A stretch of 64,000 nt of DNA from NCBI RefSeq assembly GCF_041146395.1, contig NC_090984.1:79185114-79249113 (forward strand), read 5' to 3'. The notes below the pieces were generated by a model that was given only the letters and a program-made list of their open reading frames with translations, made no database searches and was not told the origin of the DNA. Source of the DNA: Eulemur rufifrons. Lineage: Eukaryota > Chordata > Mammalia > Primates > Lemuridae. The translations under genes and the position numbers were made by a program. Of the stretch, positions 37,511 through 52,100 are shown one piece after another. Numbering within the stretch: position 1 is the first letter of the stretch; each line of letters opens with the position of its first letter.

Positions 37511-40500
37511 CCAAAGTTCTTATTAGTTATCTAAACTGATTCCATAATTTCATTAGCTAATGAATCACTTTTTATAGTTCAAGAGCTCTACCCATCAAAG
37601 GCCACTTGGCCTGGAAAGATGGGAAAGACAAGGAGACTCCAGGCTCTAGAAGAACTTGGAGTATTAGATCAGTGCTTCCACAGAATGGTAGAACTGTGGT
37701 CTTCAAACAGTTTTTGTTCACATACCTCCTAGTAGACTTTTGAGAAAACAGGCACCCCTCACATATTTTTGGTTGACAGCTAAAATTTTTCTTATAAGTC
37801 TAACTAGTTGAAAAGATGCATTTTAACTACTGAAATTTGAAAGGGCAATCATTCAATTTTCAAATCACTCTTTTACATAGATCCATGGAACATCATGTAT
37901 TGAAAAATATGAAAACAACCTTCTTTAATAGTCAGAAATTTTATGTATTTTTATTTTTCTCCTTGAGTAATGTTTCATTCCACTTTTCTCCATAGGATTT
38001 TATCTTAATGTAACCTTTTATATGCTTGAAAATCATTTACTGATTCCTTTTTCATATTACCTAAGGGGTATGAGTCTATTTTTTAAATTGAGATTTCTCT
38101 TTGAATTATCACCAAAATTATATTAGTACATAATTGATTTAAATAATATAAATATATTACATAATTTGAAAAGTATTTATTGGAAAACTGTCTCTTAATC
38201 AGATAGATATGGCCATGTTTTCCAATTAGTTCATGTACTTGATCATCACTTTAATTAAAACATGATACAGAGTTCAGTATCCTGCTTATTTATATTTTTC
38301 ATTTTTCTAATTAAAAACTGAGAAACTTGTTCACATAAATAAGAATATAGAATGATTCCTGGAAATTCTTCCTAGCTATGGGAAGAAGATCATATAATGC
38401 CATACTACATCATCAAAAATTATTTCTAGTAACCTATTGGCTGCCAGCTTTATCAGGTCAACCTCCTATTCTGGTAAAAACAAGAAGAATTGAAACCCAC
38501 CTTAGTTGCAGAAGAATTTGGTACTCAAACCTAAAAGTCACTGTTTTCCATAACAAGACCACAAGCCAATTTCCATTTGTTTGGTGCCCTGGAGTTTCTT
38601 TTTTTTTTTTTTATCCTAGAGTAATGCACCAATAATACGATTAAGGTTGCAAAATATGTGAGTGAGTTTTTTTTTTCCTCTTGTATAAAGAGATAAAAGT
38701 TATTATAATGGGTGAGGAAAGAGAACTTAAATCGCATCAACTCTTTCTTGAGCAGATTAATCTTAGGAAAGTATACCCATGTAGATTGAATATATTAAGG
38801 TTGATTCCTTTAAAACTATCCTTTTACTCATATATCCTTGTTTGAAGGTTACTGGGAAAAAAAAATCAAAACAAACAATCCCATGAATGAGGGGACTAAA
38901 TATTTGCAAGAAAGACATGTTTGAGAAATGCTGTTTTTGCTTTTCTCCTTAAGAAATTCACAGCGTTCATTGTCAGCATGTAATGAACATAAGGATGTTC
39001 TTTGGTGAGGAAACCTGTTTGGTTTGTTTAACGCAGTCTTTCTAAACATATTTGAACACAGGACACGTTATCCTTATGACACTATTTGACAACCCACAGA
39101 ACTAATATTCCACTTGTACATGTTTAACACTATACTAGATGTTGCTACTAAAAAGCATGGCTATATATAAAATAGGAACTTTGAGAAGAAAAGTAGCTTT
39201 AGAAAATAAGCGCTTGATGAGACAGATGGTTGATGTCACAAGAAAGTGAATTTTGATAACTGTGGCATCTGAGAAAGTAGAAAGGGACACAGGGACTGAG
39301 CAGAATGTTGCATATTCAGAAAAAGGGCTAGTTCAAGAAATATGGGGGAAGGGAGAGGAATGAATGTTACCAACAAGTTATTATATAAGAGACTCTGACA
39401 AGACGATCTAACATCTAGGGTATTTCATACATATTCAACAGATAAGCTGCTGCTGAGAATATTCTTTCATTTCAAAGCTGGGGGTGGATGGGGAGCCTAG
39501 ACAGAAAATAACTCTGCATCTCCAGAGATCAAGGGAGTTAAGAAAATTCATTCAGTCTTGAATGGTGTTAGATAGAAAAATGATGATTTAGGGGGTAAAA
39601 AAGGATAGCATGGCCAAAAATATAACAGTGGAAAAATTGATCTACCCAGAGAGAAAGATTACAAAGCCCAGATGAGAGCGGTGATTTATTTAATGCAAGA
39701 TGAATTAATATGTGAAAAGAGGCAAATTTAAGTTTTGTTTTGTTTGTTTGTATATAGTCAGCTTTCTCTCTGAGGTTCCCTAGCACTATAATCAAATTGT
39801 GTGTGCTCAATATAGTCCTTATATTTTGGGAAAAAAAGATTGACATAAGAAAAGTGAAAGAGTGCAGTCAGGCTTTAAGGAGGAAGTAGAATCTTTTCTA
39901 AGGCTCCAAATAGGGGACACAGAAGTCACAAGACACAGAGCTGGTAACAGGATGTGTCTAGCAGTCATCGCTCTCAAAAGGCTTTCTATAATGTAACTTT
40001 TCTCGGTACCCAGAGTGTAATTTTAAAAAGTTCGGAAACACTATAGAAAACATTACAAAAGAAAGTAAAAGAGAAAAACTGAACAGCATAGAAAATACCC
40101 ATAGTGAATAAATAAATTTTTATTTACACGGCCCATGTAATATGCAGATAAGCATCCTTCTTGGGGTTCTGCGAACATACATTTGATGGGACTGGAATAA
40201 ACCTAAACAAATCACAAACGGGGCTGAAACTGGATTCCACTGAGTCAACTTAGCAAGCAAACCTAAGTTTTCAAGGCTGCTTTATACAAAGTCCAATAGT
40301 CAGTCCATAGAGTTACTACAGAATGCAACTACCAGCAATGATTTCAATGAAATCCAAGAGACAGATTATATTTAGCTTTAATATCAGTTACTATGACAAC
40401 AAATGGGCTATTTAAAGTTGTTAGCATTCTAGCCCACTGAGTTAATAATACAGAGAAGAATGGCATAAAAGTTGAGCAAAAGCAAATTACCTCAATGTCA

Positions 40501-41730
40501 TATTGCATAGCAGTGACAACAAAAGCCATGTAGGCTTAAGAGGGTTCAGAGGGTTTAGAAAAAACATAGTTAAAAGGACAAATCAATCAGCAAGTTATAA
40601 ATAGCCTTATTTATAACTAGCAGCACATTTTTCTGAGGCTGCCTCAATATCATGTTCTTTAAGCTTTTTAAAATTCCAAGCTCAGGATTTAAAACAAAAC
40701 AAAACAGAAAGTCAAATTGGAACGGACAAATTGATATTTATCCCAAATCTTTCACAACTACGTTTTCTCCATCTTACTATTTATCCCCTTTTTATCTCAA
40801 GCACAAGGTCAAGAGTGAAATGTCAAAGCAGATCTGGGAAATCCAGAAGATTTTAACAAAGGAAAAGGTGATGTAATATGTAAGTAAGGATCAAGTTTTA
40901 CGAACTGCTGTTTGAAAGATTCATCTGCTAAAAACAGCAAAGAATGGTATATCATAAGATGTTAAAACAGATGGCCTAAGTCACAGTGCTACATTACACA
41001 AGGATGAAGACTAGAACTAAAATAGTCCAAGAAATATTTTTATTAACAAGATGCCAAGTACAGCAGCAAAAATACCTTTAGGAAGATATCTCACTTCAAA
41101 AAAGGTTTTTCCTCTTTACACTTGATGCTATTTTCTGAATTACTCTTGGTCTGTTGCATGTGTTTAAGTATCTTGGTGCCTGCCATGCTTAAATGAAAGA
41201 AACTAACCTCTCTCCCTAAATGAGGCCTCTTTGGCTTATGAGAGCCCCTGTGTAATGGAGATAAATGAGAGTAAACTAAAGCAGCAACCCAGGAAGAAGT
41301 GTACGTACTATATTGCACATTCTTGCACAGAATTTTTTTTTTTCCACAAAAAACAAAGTGGGGAACTTACTAGTCTTTGAATTAGTTATGAAGAAAGAAA
41401 TACTAAGTCTGGTGACACTAAACATTGCTGGAGAGAGTTTAAAATTATTAAAGGTGATGCCAGGAAATCACTTCCAGAATGTAGGCACACACAGGAGGGG
41501 CTGTAAGCAGGTAGTTGTGATTACCCACAAGACATTTCAACTACAAAAGCACCACACAACAAGCAGATCAGAGCACAGATACTCCAAGACCTGGGAAAGA
41601 CTTTCAAATCAGAAAGAATAGGCTGAGGCCGACAAACGGATTCCCCCGTATGGCTCCATCACTAAATACCGCTCTGTCAAAAATGCATGTGTGTTCATTC
41701 ACTTGGGAATTACACCCAGGGACTCCCGTC
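37511..41730. other. Unique AT-rich DNA, 4.2 kb
   Basis: The longest stretch with neither a gene nor a repeat I can name. T runs occur at 38601-38612 and 38668-38676. A part near 37690-37790 and one near 39030-39130 read like very decayed interspersed repeats. Frames up to 102 codons (41313-41621, plus strand) show no known domain. Conserved non-coding elements, if present, could not be told by eye. Confidence 0.5.
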
Positions 41731-41734
41731 GGAA

Positions 41735-41918
41735 ACTGGCATGGTATAGTGTTAAAAGCATGGAATCTCAAGTCAGACAACCTGGGCTTAAATTTCAACT
41801 CCTCTACTCTGGACAAGTAAATGTGACTTAATCTTGGCTTCATTTATATTTTTCTCACAAGACTATTCTAAATATCGAATGTGTTTAAAGCTCTTAGATC
41901 AGTGACAGACATAAAATT
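41735..41918 (+). mobile_element. MIR SINE
   Basis: GCATGGTATAGTGTTAAAAG, CATGGAATCTCAAGTCAGAC, AACCTGGGCTTAAATTTCAA, CTCCTCTACTCTGGACAAGT, AATCTTGGCTTCATTTATAT and TTAAAGCTCTTAGATCAGTG follow MIR in sense order from its tRNA-related 5' end. Confidence 0.75.
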
Positions 41919-43256
<1,338 letters not shown>

Positions 43257-44529
43257 GATATTATCATTTGAATTAGAAATACCTCTGATATACAACTAGC
43301 TTTTTTAGTGTTTCCGTGAAATCCTCGTTAAAAAAAACTCCTATATGGTAGGATGACTGATCATGTGCTTTATTTTATGAACATCACTGCACTTGTCATA
43401 TATACAAAGGAGCTAGAACACTCCAACAGATTCTCCAGGATTAGACTCCACTAAGTCAACTCTCAGACTGCATTTTATTGTGGTGATCACATCTGAACAG
43501 CAAAATACCACATTTGCCTTGCAGTTATCTCAAGGGATTTGCCTCGACAAGTGTTCATTTAAAAGCCAACATTATATTATGATGGAAAATTAATTCATTT
43601 ACCTTATTCTAATTTTCACCATTTCACCACGCTGTCTCTTTTTCTTCTTCACAAAGAAAAATAATAATTCGACCATGAGTTCAAAAACCCTGACAGACAC
43701 CAACCTGTGACCAAGCCAGCCTACATCTTTGGAGTAGCATAAGCTCTTAAAGTCATTACATTTTGGAAGAGATTTAACTAAAATTTTGATATTTAAAACA
43801 CTTTATTTCATAGATTTTACCCCTATTACCATTTCTTGAACCCATGAAGAAAATTAAGGCTATTAAGTCAAGGTGTCCTTGAGGGATAATTTAATAACTG
43901 CAGTTGTTTCCAAAGAGCAGAGAGGTACTATTTCTGAAATGTCTTCTGTATTTGTACTTCTGGGATTCATCTATACTGTACTCACTAAATGTGAAGACTA
44001 AACTCACATATAACTGAAAATTTCTTCACCAGTTTGTTTTGCTCTCAAATTTTTTTGCAAATGAACATGTCATTATAGACATCATCATTAAAAATGGTAA
44101 ACAAAAAACATAAAAATAGTCAAACTATTAAAATTCTAATATTTTTCCTTCAGGTAAACTAAAAATATTGGTTTGATTGCAGTTTTTTTAGCCACTTTCA
44201 AAACATGCTTTTGGAACACTGTAAAATTTGCCTTTTATAGCAGTGCTCAAAGAGGGTTCTTTTATAAAAACTTTTGGCATCCCGTACACTCTCAGCCTTG
44301 TCTACAGCACAGGGCTGAACTAAGTTTTCTATTAATGCATTTGAAGTTAGACCTTCTGTGGGAGCTCCAAAGAACTTAAAAATAATTTTATTGATTAGTG
44401 CTTTTCATTGTTTTGCCTTGCCCTTAGTCAATACCTTCCACTATAACTTAAAAAAAATGTGATTATTTTTTCCTTTAAAATTTTATGATTGTTTGTTGAT
44501 GTTGCTGCAAGAGGGTACCTTTGTTCAAT
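43257..44529. other. Unique AT-rich DNA
   Basis: No gene or repeat recognised. Confidence 0.5.
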
Positions 44530-45012
44530 GATGTGCTTGTACTTCACCCAGCTGCCACTGTCACCTCCATGGGGAGACCCTGGGCAAAGCAATTCCCACC
44601 CACAAGCCTCAGTGAAGTGGGCTTGCCCAGCTCCCAACCTGAACATCCTACAACTATCTGGTGAACAGCCCAACACCCAGCACAAACAGCATCCACCACA
44701 GGCCTGAACAGAGGAAATTGCAGGTGAACAGATCAAATCAGAACAGCTGCATTACAGGCTTCCAGTGCACACATCCCTCCCTTGCCACATTAACATTCCA
44801 GAGTAGGAGAAAAAAGCACCATTTAGGAATCTCCCCCACTTCTTCTAATTTAAGCAGGAGAGTTTCCAGCAAAGAACAGGTGCCTTGTAAACCTATTGGC
44901 CCTGAGTTGAGATAAGAGGTTTCAGATGAGAAGAAACCAGCAAAAGAACCCTAGCAACATAAAAAATCAAAACAGATAAGCAGCCCTAAGAAATCACAAT
45001 ACAGCCATAGTA

Positions 45013-45303
45013 GTGAACCCAAACTACAAGGAAATTGTTGAAATGACAGAAGTGGAATTAAGAATATGGATGGCAAATGATATGAATGGAATTGAAGAGA
45101 AAGTTGAAAACCAACAAAAAGAAGTCAAAAAAATATTTCAGGAAATCAATGAAAAAATCACTAAAGAGCTAGACAACATAAGGAAGAATATAATAGAACT
45201 CAAACTGTCGCTTTTTGCTGATGATATGATCTTTTATCTAGACAACCATAAGGAGTCCATGAAGAGACTCCTGGAAGTGATAAATAACTTCAGCAAAGCC
45301 TGA
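45013..45303 (+). pseudogene. L1 ORF1-ORF2 joined fragment
   Basis: A 97-codon frame (its first in-frame ATG is at 45043). Residues 1 to about 64 are L1 ORF1 N-terminal sequence, Lys/Glu-rich and likely coiled coil (IEEKVENQQKEVKKIFQEIN). From about residue 65 it is ORF2 reverse transcriptase: LSLFADDMIFYLDN, with the FADD catalytic motif at 45214-45225, then LLEVINNFSKA before a stop at 45301-45303. The join falls at about 45198-45208 and keeps the frame, with a few A residues shared by both parents. ORF1 normally makes the RNA-binding trimer and ORF2 the endonuclease/reverse transcriptase. This product would have neither function. Confidence 0.85.
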
Positions 45304-46850
45304 GGATATAAAATCAATGTACACAAATCAATAGTATTTCTATATACCAATGATAGTCAAGCTGAGAGTAACATCAAAGACTCAATACTATTCATAATCA
45401 CTACAAAGAAAATAAAATACATAGGAATATCCTTAACCAAGGTGAAAGATCTCTACAAGGAGAACTAGGAAACACCAAAGAAAGAAATTGTGGATGACAC
45501 AAACAAATGGAGAAACATACCCTGCTCATGGATTGGTAGAATCAACATTGTTAAAATGTTCATAAAACCCAAAGCGATTTACAGATTCAATGAAATCTCC
45601 ATCAAAATACCAACAACATATTTCACAGATCTAGAAAAAATAATTCTATCCTGTGTTTGGAACCAGAAAAGAGCCCAAATCACCAAAGCAATCATAAGCA
45701 AAAAAAAAAAAAAAAAAGCTGGAGGCATCATGTTACCGAACTTCAAACTGTACTGTAAGGCTATAGTAACAAAAACAACACAGTATTGGTACAAAAATAG
45801 AGACGTAGACCAATGGAACAGAATAGAGAACCCAGATATAAAACCATCTACCTATAGCCAACTGATCTTTGATAAAGCAGACAACAATGCACACAGGGGA
45901 AAACAACCCCTATTCAATAAATGGTGCTGGGAAAATTGGTTAACCACATGCAGAAGGAAATAGGACCCCTATCTCTCATTACTCACAAAAATTAAATCTA
46001 GATGGATAAAAGACTTAAATATAAGGCATGAAACCATAAAAATTTTAGAAGAAAACATAGGAAAAATTCTCCTAGACATCAGACTAGGCAAAGAATTTAT
46101 GAAAAAAGGTCCCAATGGCAATTATAGCAGCAACAAAAATAAATAAATAAATGGAACTTGATTAAATTAAAAAGCTTCTGCACAGCTAAGGAAATAAGCA
46201 ACAGAGCAAATAGACAACCTATAGAATAGGAGAATATATTCACAGTCTACATATCTGATAAAGGGCTAATATCCATAATCTACAAAGAACTCAAACAAAT
46301 CAGCAAGAAAAAAACAAACAATCCCATTAAAAAGTGGGCAAAAGACATGAACGGACGTTTTTCAAAGAAAAATGGCCAACAAACTTATGAAAAAATGCTC
46401 AACGTCTCTAATCATCAGGGAAATGCAATTTAAAATCACAATGAGGTATCACTTTACTCTTGTTAGTCCAAAAACAGTAGAAGCTGGAGTGAATGCAAAG
46501 AGAACGGAATGCTTACATGTTGCTGGTGGGACTGCAAATTAGTATAACCTCTATGGAAAACGGTACGGAGATTCCTCAAAAAACTAAAAGTAGAACTGCC
46601 ATTTGATCAAGCAGTCTCCTTACTTTGTATTTACCCAAAGGAAATGAAGTCATTTTATCCAAAAGACACCTGCACTGGAATGTTTATTGCAAAACAATTC
46701 ACAATCGCAAAGATGTGGAATCAACTGAAGTGCCCATCAATTTATGAATGGATTAACAAAATGTGGTATATATATACCACAGAGTACTACTAATCCATAA
46801 AAAGGATGAATTAATACCTTTTGCAGCAATTTGAGAGGAACTGGAGACCA
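45304..46850 (+). pseudogene. L1 ORF2 C-terminal pseudogene
   Basis: ORF2 continues out of frame and in pieces. Positions 45304-45480 correspond to the KINVYKS...KIKYLG region. The frame 45490-45963 reads [34 protein letters not shown], then [20 protein letters not shown] and [17 protein letters not shown], which are the ORF2 thumb and following domain. An 18-A run at 45700-45717 replaces the usual KNK-coding stretch as a string of lysines. Further C-terminal pieces (cysteine-rich region, NQLKCPSIYEW-like end near 46720-46770) are broken by stops. Confidence 0.88.
45700..45717. repeat. A18 run inside L1 ORF2
   Basis: Eighteen consecutive A residues within the ORF2 remnant, in frame as Lys codons. 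It probably arose by slippage of an A-rich coding stretch. Confidence 0.9.
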
Positions 46851-47130
46851 TTATTCTAAGCAAAGTATATGAAGAATGGACAAAACAAACACCACTTGTA
46901 CTCTCTTACAAATTACAACTAACTGATGGGCACACAAGTACACAGAGGGAAGTAAAAGTCATAGGAAATCATGCAGGGGGAGTGGGAAAGAGGAGAGGGG
47001 CAAACACCCACCTAATTGGAACAATGAACACTATTTGTGTGATGGAAATATTTACAGCCCTTACTTAAGCCACGTATCAAAACCATTTGTACCCCCTTAA
47101 TATTTCAAAATAAAAAAAGATGTGCTTGTA

Positions 47131-48090
47131 AATGTTTAACAACATCCATCTAACAAAAACAAGGCAGAACAAAAAGCCTTGATTTGTAGCATTTGCCAAT
47201 TTCTGAGATGTAAATATTCCCAACAAGGTTGTTTTCAAATTATCAATATAATAGCATTGAATGCAAAGTTAAGAAGAGATGTGCAGTACACCATTATATA
47301 GCATTTCTACCAAGTGGATGCAATAGACATAAATAATTTCAAGAGCATGGATAATAGGATGTAGTAAAATAATTAAAAAGTGATTAGTTTGTTTCTTATA
47401 TTTGGTTTTGATATAATTTATTTAATTGTAACATCATGTAATTTAATTTGTAATAATCATTGTATTTAACAGATGTCTTTCACAGATTGCTAAGACCTGG
47501 CTCTAGCACAAAACTGTCTATAAGTTAATAAAGATTTAAGCTTATATGTATTTCATAATGGCAAAATTCATACTTTAAATATCCCTATAAATATTCTACA
47601 GATTTTTTTATTGGTCACTGTATTTTCTATCAATGGTAGTTGGAGCATGCTACTTTCTTCTTTGCTTTTTAAGATCATGAAGAAGAGCCTAAATGTAATG
47701 CCTTAAAGTTGACATTACTATGGAAGCCACTGTTTTGTTTTGTTTGGGTAATTAAATTATTTTTAAATGCACTGATTTACAACAGGATATAATTATTTTA
47801 TTTAAAAATTGGGCAATCTCTGAAAACTCCTAGAAAAATCCCAACTCCACTGTGAGGACTAGTGACATTAATATAGTGCTTTCTCACTTTAGAGGTCTTC
47901 CATGTTAATATCAATTAACCTAAGTGAACCAAGTTTCCAATAACACAGAAGTCTGAAATCTTCTAATCAAGCCCTCTCCAGGCCTTTAAAAAGCAAGTCA
48001 CAAATCACAATGCCTACCGCCTACGTATGCAGAAATCATAATCTCTACCCTCCACAAATCTTTACTACTATTAATATAACTAATTCTATT
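47131..48090. other. Unique AT-rich DNA
   Basis: No gene or repeat recognised. Confidence 0.5.
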
Positions 48091-48094
48091 AATA

Positions 48095-48305
48095 GCAAAC
48101 ACTGGTCTAGTTTTTATATATTAATATATCACCTCATTTAATCCTCACAGCCACGTGAGGAGGTACCTCTGTCATTCCCAATTTACAGGTTAGCAAACAG
48201 ATGTGTTTAAAATAGAGTAACTAACCCAAATAATTGTTGGTATAAAACTGAAACCCAAACCTAGGTTTGCCTAATTCTCGAGCCCTTTTACTCCACTCCA
48301 TTTAT
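48095..48305 (-). mobile_element. MIR SINE, antisense
   Basis: ATCACCTCATTTAATCCTCA, CAGCCACGTGAGGAGGTACC, CATTCCCAATTTACAGGTTA, GAGTAACTAACCCAAATAAT and ACCTAGGTTTGCCTAATTCT are reversed MIR in order. Confidence 0.75.
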
Positions 48306-48339
48306 TACATGCATTATCTATATTTCACTTGTCCTGCAA

Positions 48340-49140
48340 CTACCCAGTGTTCAAACCAGAAACTCCAGACATTTAATTTTGTCTAGTCCTTCACCCCTCA
48401 CACATCAATCGCTAAATCCTACAGGTTGCACTTTCAGAATAGGTCTCAAATCTGTTCATCTCCACGGCCACTACCCTGGTAAGGCCACCATCATCTCCAA
48501 CCTAGGTAACTACAAGAATCTCTACTTGGTCTTTTTTCCTTCTTTCTTGCCTCTCATCCCTTGCTTCATCAGGCTCAATCATTCTTTAGCATGTAGGTAG
48601 AATAATCTTTCTAAAATTAAAGTCTAATTCTATCAATATCTTAACAAAAATATTTCAGAGAGGACTCAAGTTAACTCCGAAGTCCTTAAGTGGATTTCCC
48701 CTGGCTCTTCAGGATCTGTTCTCTATAATCTCTTCAGTCACTGGAATTGCAATTTCCCCTCATACTGACCAACTTCTGTTTGGGTGAAGGTGTTAAGCTC
48801 TCACCTCCTGGCTTCTGAACAAGTGATTTTCTCTGTCTGAGGTATGAATCTTCTGCTCCTTCCCTTCTCCAACACATCAATTATATTCAGTTTAATTATT
48901 CATCTCTCAACTTCACTTTTCTTGATAGGCTTCTTGGACTCCCAAAGTCTGGGGGAGGTACCTTGCCTTCATGCTATCCAGAGCTTCCCCATTCAAAACA
49001 TTTACCACATTATATCACAATTGTTCTTGTCTATGAAGCCAGAAACCATGACTGTCTTATTTCTGTCTATATATCCAACTCTGAATACCATGGCTTAAAT
49101 AGTAATGGTAATCAGTAAACATTTGTTGAATGAATTGATG
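48340..49140 (+). mobile_element. L2 LINE 3' fragment, long
   Basis: About 800 bp match L2 block by block: ATCGCTAAATCCTACAGGTT, CCACTACCCTGGTAAGGCCA, CCATCATCTCCAACCTAGGT, AACTACAAGAATCTCTACTT, GTAGAATAATCTTTCTAAAA, CGAAGTCCTTAAGTGGATTT, TTCAGGATCTGTTCTCTATA, GATTTTCTCTGTCTGAGGTA, GCTTCTTGGACTCCCAAAGT, CTATGAAGCCAGAAACCATG and the terminal AAACATTTGTTGAATGAATT. Frames of 73 and 84 codons inside it are by-products. It is the longest L2 remnant in the window. Confidence 0.85.
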
Positions 49141-52100
49141 AGTTTGTTCTGAGGATTAAAATGGAATGATGATATGAAGTCCTGGTAACACTGTCCTGTT
49201 TAAGAAACTGAACATGCAAGCATAAACATAAAAGTGGGGTGGGGGAATGACAGAATACAGGATATTTTGACCCCTCCACTTTAATCTCTGAGTATGGTGC
49301 TTTTTGGTAAATACAAAGCTTTTAATTATAATTACACCAATCTAGAAATATTTTAAGTAAGAAATAGTCATTAAAATTAAGATCACAAAGGCAATTTAAT
49401 TCCTTGGGAAGGAAATGGAATGATTTTAAATTCCATTAACATTCACTTTGTTGAATATTTTCACCTGTATCCATTATTGCTAAATATTAATTATGTAGAA
49501 AGGATTTGATTCATCCATTTGAATTTGCCCATATCAAATTTTAATTGTTTTTCTTTTTTTTTTTCTTTTGTGGTCATTGTGCCTATTGATTCCCAATTTC
49601 TCAGGTCATACATGGCAAATAGAAATTTTGTCAGGATAATTCTATTTTTCCATTATTTTCTGCAGATGATGTTTTTAATGTTTGCTTATGTGAACATCAG
49701 TTTTTCATAGATTATTTCTAACACACACATGTACTTCTGAAAATGCCATAGAATATATAATCTCTGAATATCTTTCTTTTATGAATTTTAAACCATTCAA
49801 TTTTATCCACTGTTGACTTTATTTTATATTATTTTGACCAGTATTATTTATTATGAATGATACAAATGATTCATAATTTGATCTATTTTTGGAATAAAAT
49901 TTAAAGCACTTAAAATAATTTAAAGTCCATTAGTATGTCAAAGGTATACTTTCTAGGTGCTCAGCATTCGGTCAAATTGTTATGGTTTGATTAACAAATA
50001 TTTATTGGAAGTGTTGAACATTCTTTTTGCCATTACCATGGGTTTTAAACATTACTTTGTTTGTATGCTAAGTTCTTAACACAGTATTACAAAGTCTATA
50101 CCAATTAATGCAGCCTCAAAAATGTTTTATTTCCTTTTTTATATTCACAGCATTATCATGAAAGGAATTTTGAAAAATTTATTTCAAAAAGAATGATACT
50201 AAAATAACAAATTACTATAATCTATCAAATACTTAAAGAACAGAAACAGCAGGACTGTGGCAATAGGCAGGAGTAGAATTTAGAGAGATTTCATACTGAA
50301 ACCCTGTAATCAATGAGAAAGCAGGATGACAAGTGCTGCCAAACATTCCATTTCTAAAAGCATGAACTGTTTTACTGTCATGAGTCTAAACAAAATTCTG
50401 ATCTCTTTGATGCCAAAATTTTATAATTATTTATTCTTTAGAAACAAGGATGCTTTTGGGGTTGCACAGTTATGTCTAGCCTGTGATAATCTGATGATAC
50501 TATGATAACTCTACTTTAAACTATATCCAAAACATTCTCAGCATAGACAGTAGCAGGAGATAAGCTAATGGCAGTGTTAGTGGAAATCAATGTTTAGGAA
50601 CAGAAGCTGCCATATGCAATAGCAATGATAGGAAAATATAATATAAATTGGTAAGTCTTAATTTTTCTTAAAAATATTCTTAATACATTTGTGATTATAA
50701 AGATTTCACAGAATATTTTGAAGTTAAGTCTCACCACTGTGAGCCAAAATGTACTTGTTAATACTTGAGTAATACTGAGGAAGAAAAAAGTCCTTATAGG
50801 TCAAGAAAACACCCAGTGGTAGGACTTCTTACAATTAAGTACAATAGTTGGGGTTAGCTAAAGGATGTAATGTAGGAAAATATACTCTCATGCTCTCATC
50901 CTTAAGATCACTGCTTCAACTGTATGTAGCAGAATTTCATGTATTTTGCTCAAACATTTTCTTTGGAGAGGCTATGTCATATATTTATTCTTACAGAAGA
51001 GAAGCTATGGGCCACCTGAAATTATCCATTATCATCACTGACTATATTCCATTCATACCTCTCCACTTGTAAAGACCATAAAGAAAGTCAGTTACCTTTT
51101 CAGGCATCAGTTTTCTCACCCCAAAATTGGAAAGACTGGATCAGATAGTTTTCACAGAATGAATGTATAATTTGTATTTCTAAATTAGAAGACTTTATGT
51201 CTTCATTGAGACAATTTAGGGGACCATAACTTATTTAAAAAAAGCAGTAGCAATAACTCATTGTAGTCAATAAGTAGCATTTTTCATGAAAATTCTTGAA
51301 ACATTGTAAATAATCAATTTTTGAAAGAAGTCAAATGATTTCCAGTCTCATGATATCAATATGCTTTATTGATATCTGCTTCATTAAAATATAAGTTAAA
51401 TATGTGAGGAACTCTAGAATTAGGAATGCTTTTGGCTATTGCTCAGAGAATAAAAGAATACTGCTTTTTCAGATTTCAACATAAAATTTCCAAGTTTGTG
51501 ACCTATTTGTGAGTACACAGACAAGAAAATTCAGTAGGAATAAGCAAGTGATACTGCATTATCTGTGTAGGCACTTTTGAGGGGCTGTTTTCACCCATGA
51601 GCTTAGATTCTATCAACATACAACAAAAAGACTGATGAAATAAAGTCTTGAAAAATACCAAGATTTTTTTCCCCCTTGCAACCCATTACATCAGCCAGCA
51701 TTTCCCTGTAGTTGTGATTATTACATTATGACTTGATTACTAACTATTACTGCCACAGTTGGAAAAGTGAAAGCACAGCATGGAGCCATTTCCATTAAAG
51801 GAATATGAAATTCCATAACAAGCTCTGAGGCTGCATGGCTGCTGTGGGGTTGAACTCAGAAGTATATAAGTATCTACTTAAGATGCTGTTTGAAGGAACA
51901 CCCTAACTTACATCATTATTTCATTTAGTTTGAACTGTGCCATGGATTTTTCCATTAAGCAATATTAGACACTTAAACACTGTATTGAGGTTATTTGTAC
52001 TCCACAAAAGGCAATGCAATTTTTTTCTGCTCACTTTCCAGAGTACCAGAATTTTCCACTGCATGTATATACAATCCCGATTTTACCTAATATTACAGAA

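Larger units (their letters stand above)
44530..47130 (+). mobile_element. Internally deleted L1 LINE with perfect 12-bp TSD
   Basis: An L1 insertion of about 2.58 kb (44542-47118) flanked by the perfect target duplication GATGTGCTTGTA at 44530-44541 and 47119-47130. Order: 5'UTR (44542 to about 45000), ORF1 N-terminal coiled-coil region (about 45013-45205), then directly the ORF2 reverse-transcriptase segment from its FADD motif onward, the ORF2 C-terminal region to about 46850, and a 3'UTR ending CCCCCTTAATATTTCAAAAT followed by an AAAAAAA tail. A full L1 is about 6 kb; the missing part comprises most of ORF1, the ORF2 endonuclease and half the reverse transcriptase. The second L1 at 61285 contains about 1.5 kb between the corresponding points, which shows directly that sequence is missing here. 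Confidence 0.93.

Noticed and set aside
41313..41621. 102-codon plus-strand frame considered as a processed pseudogene
   Set aside because: No similarity to a protein I know, and no A tail or target duplication around it.
45013..45303. A new fusion gene with a coiled coil joined to a reverse-transcriptase motif
   Set aside because: The frame is only 97 codons, stops soon after FADD, and lies inside an L1 with a TSD; it is a deletion product. Its mode of origin is reported as a finding instead.
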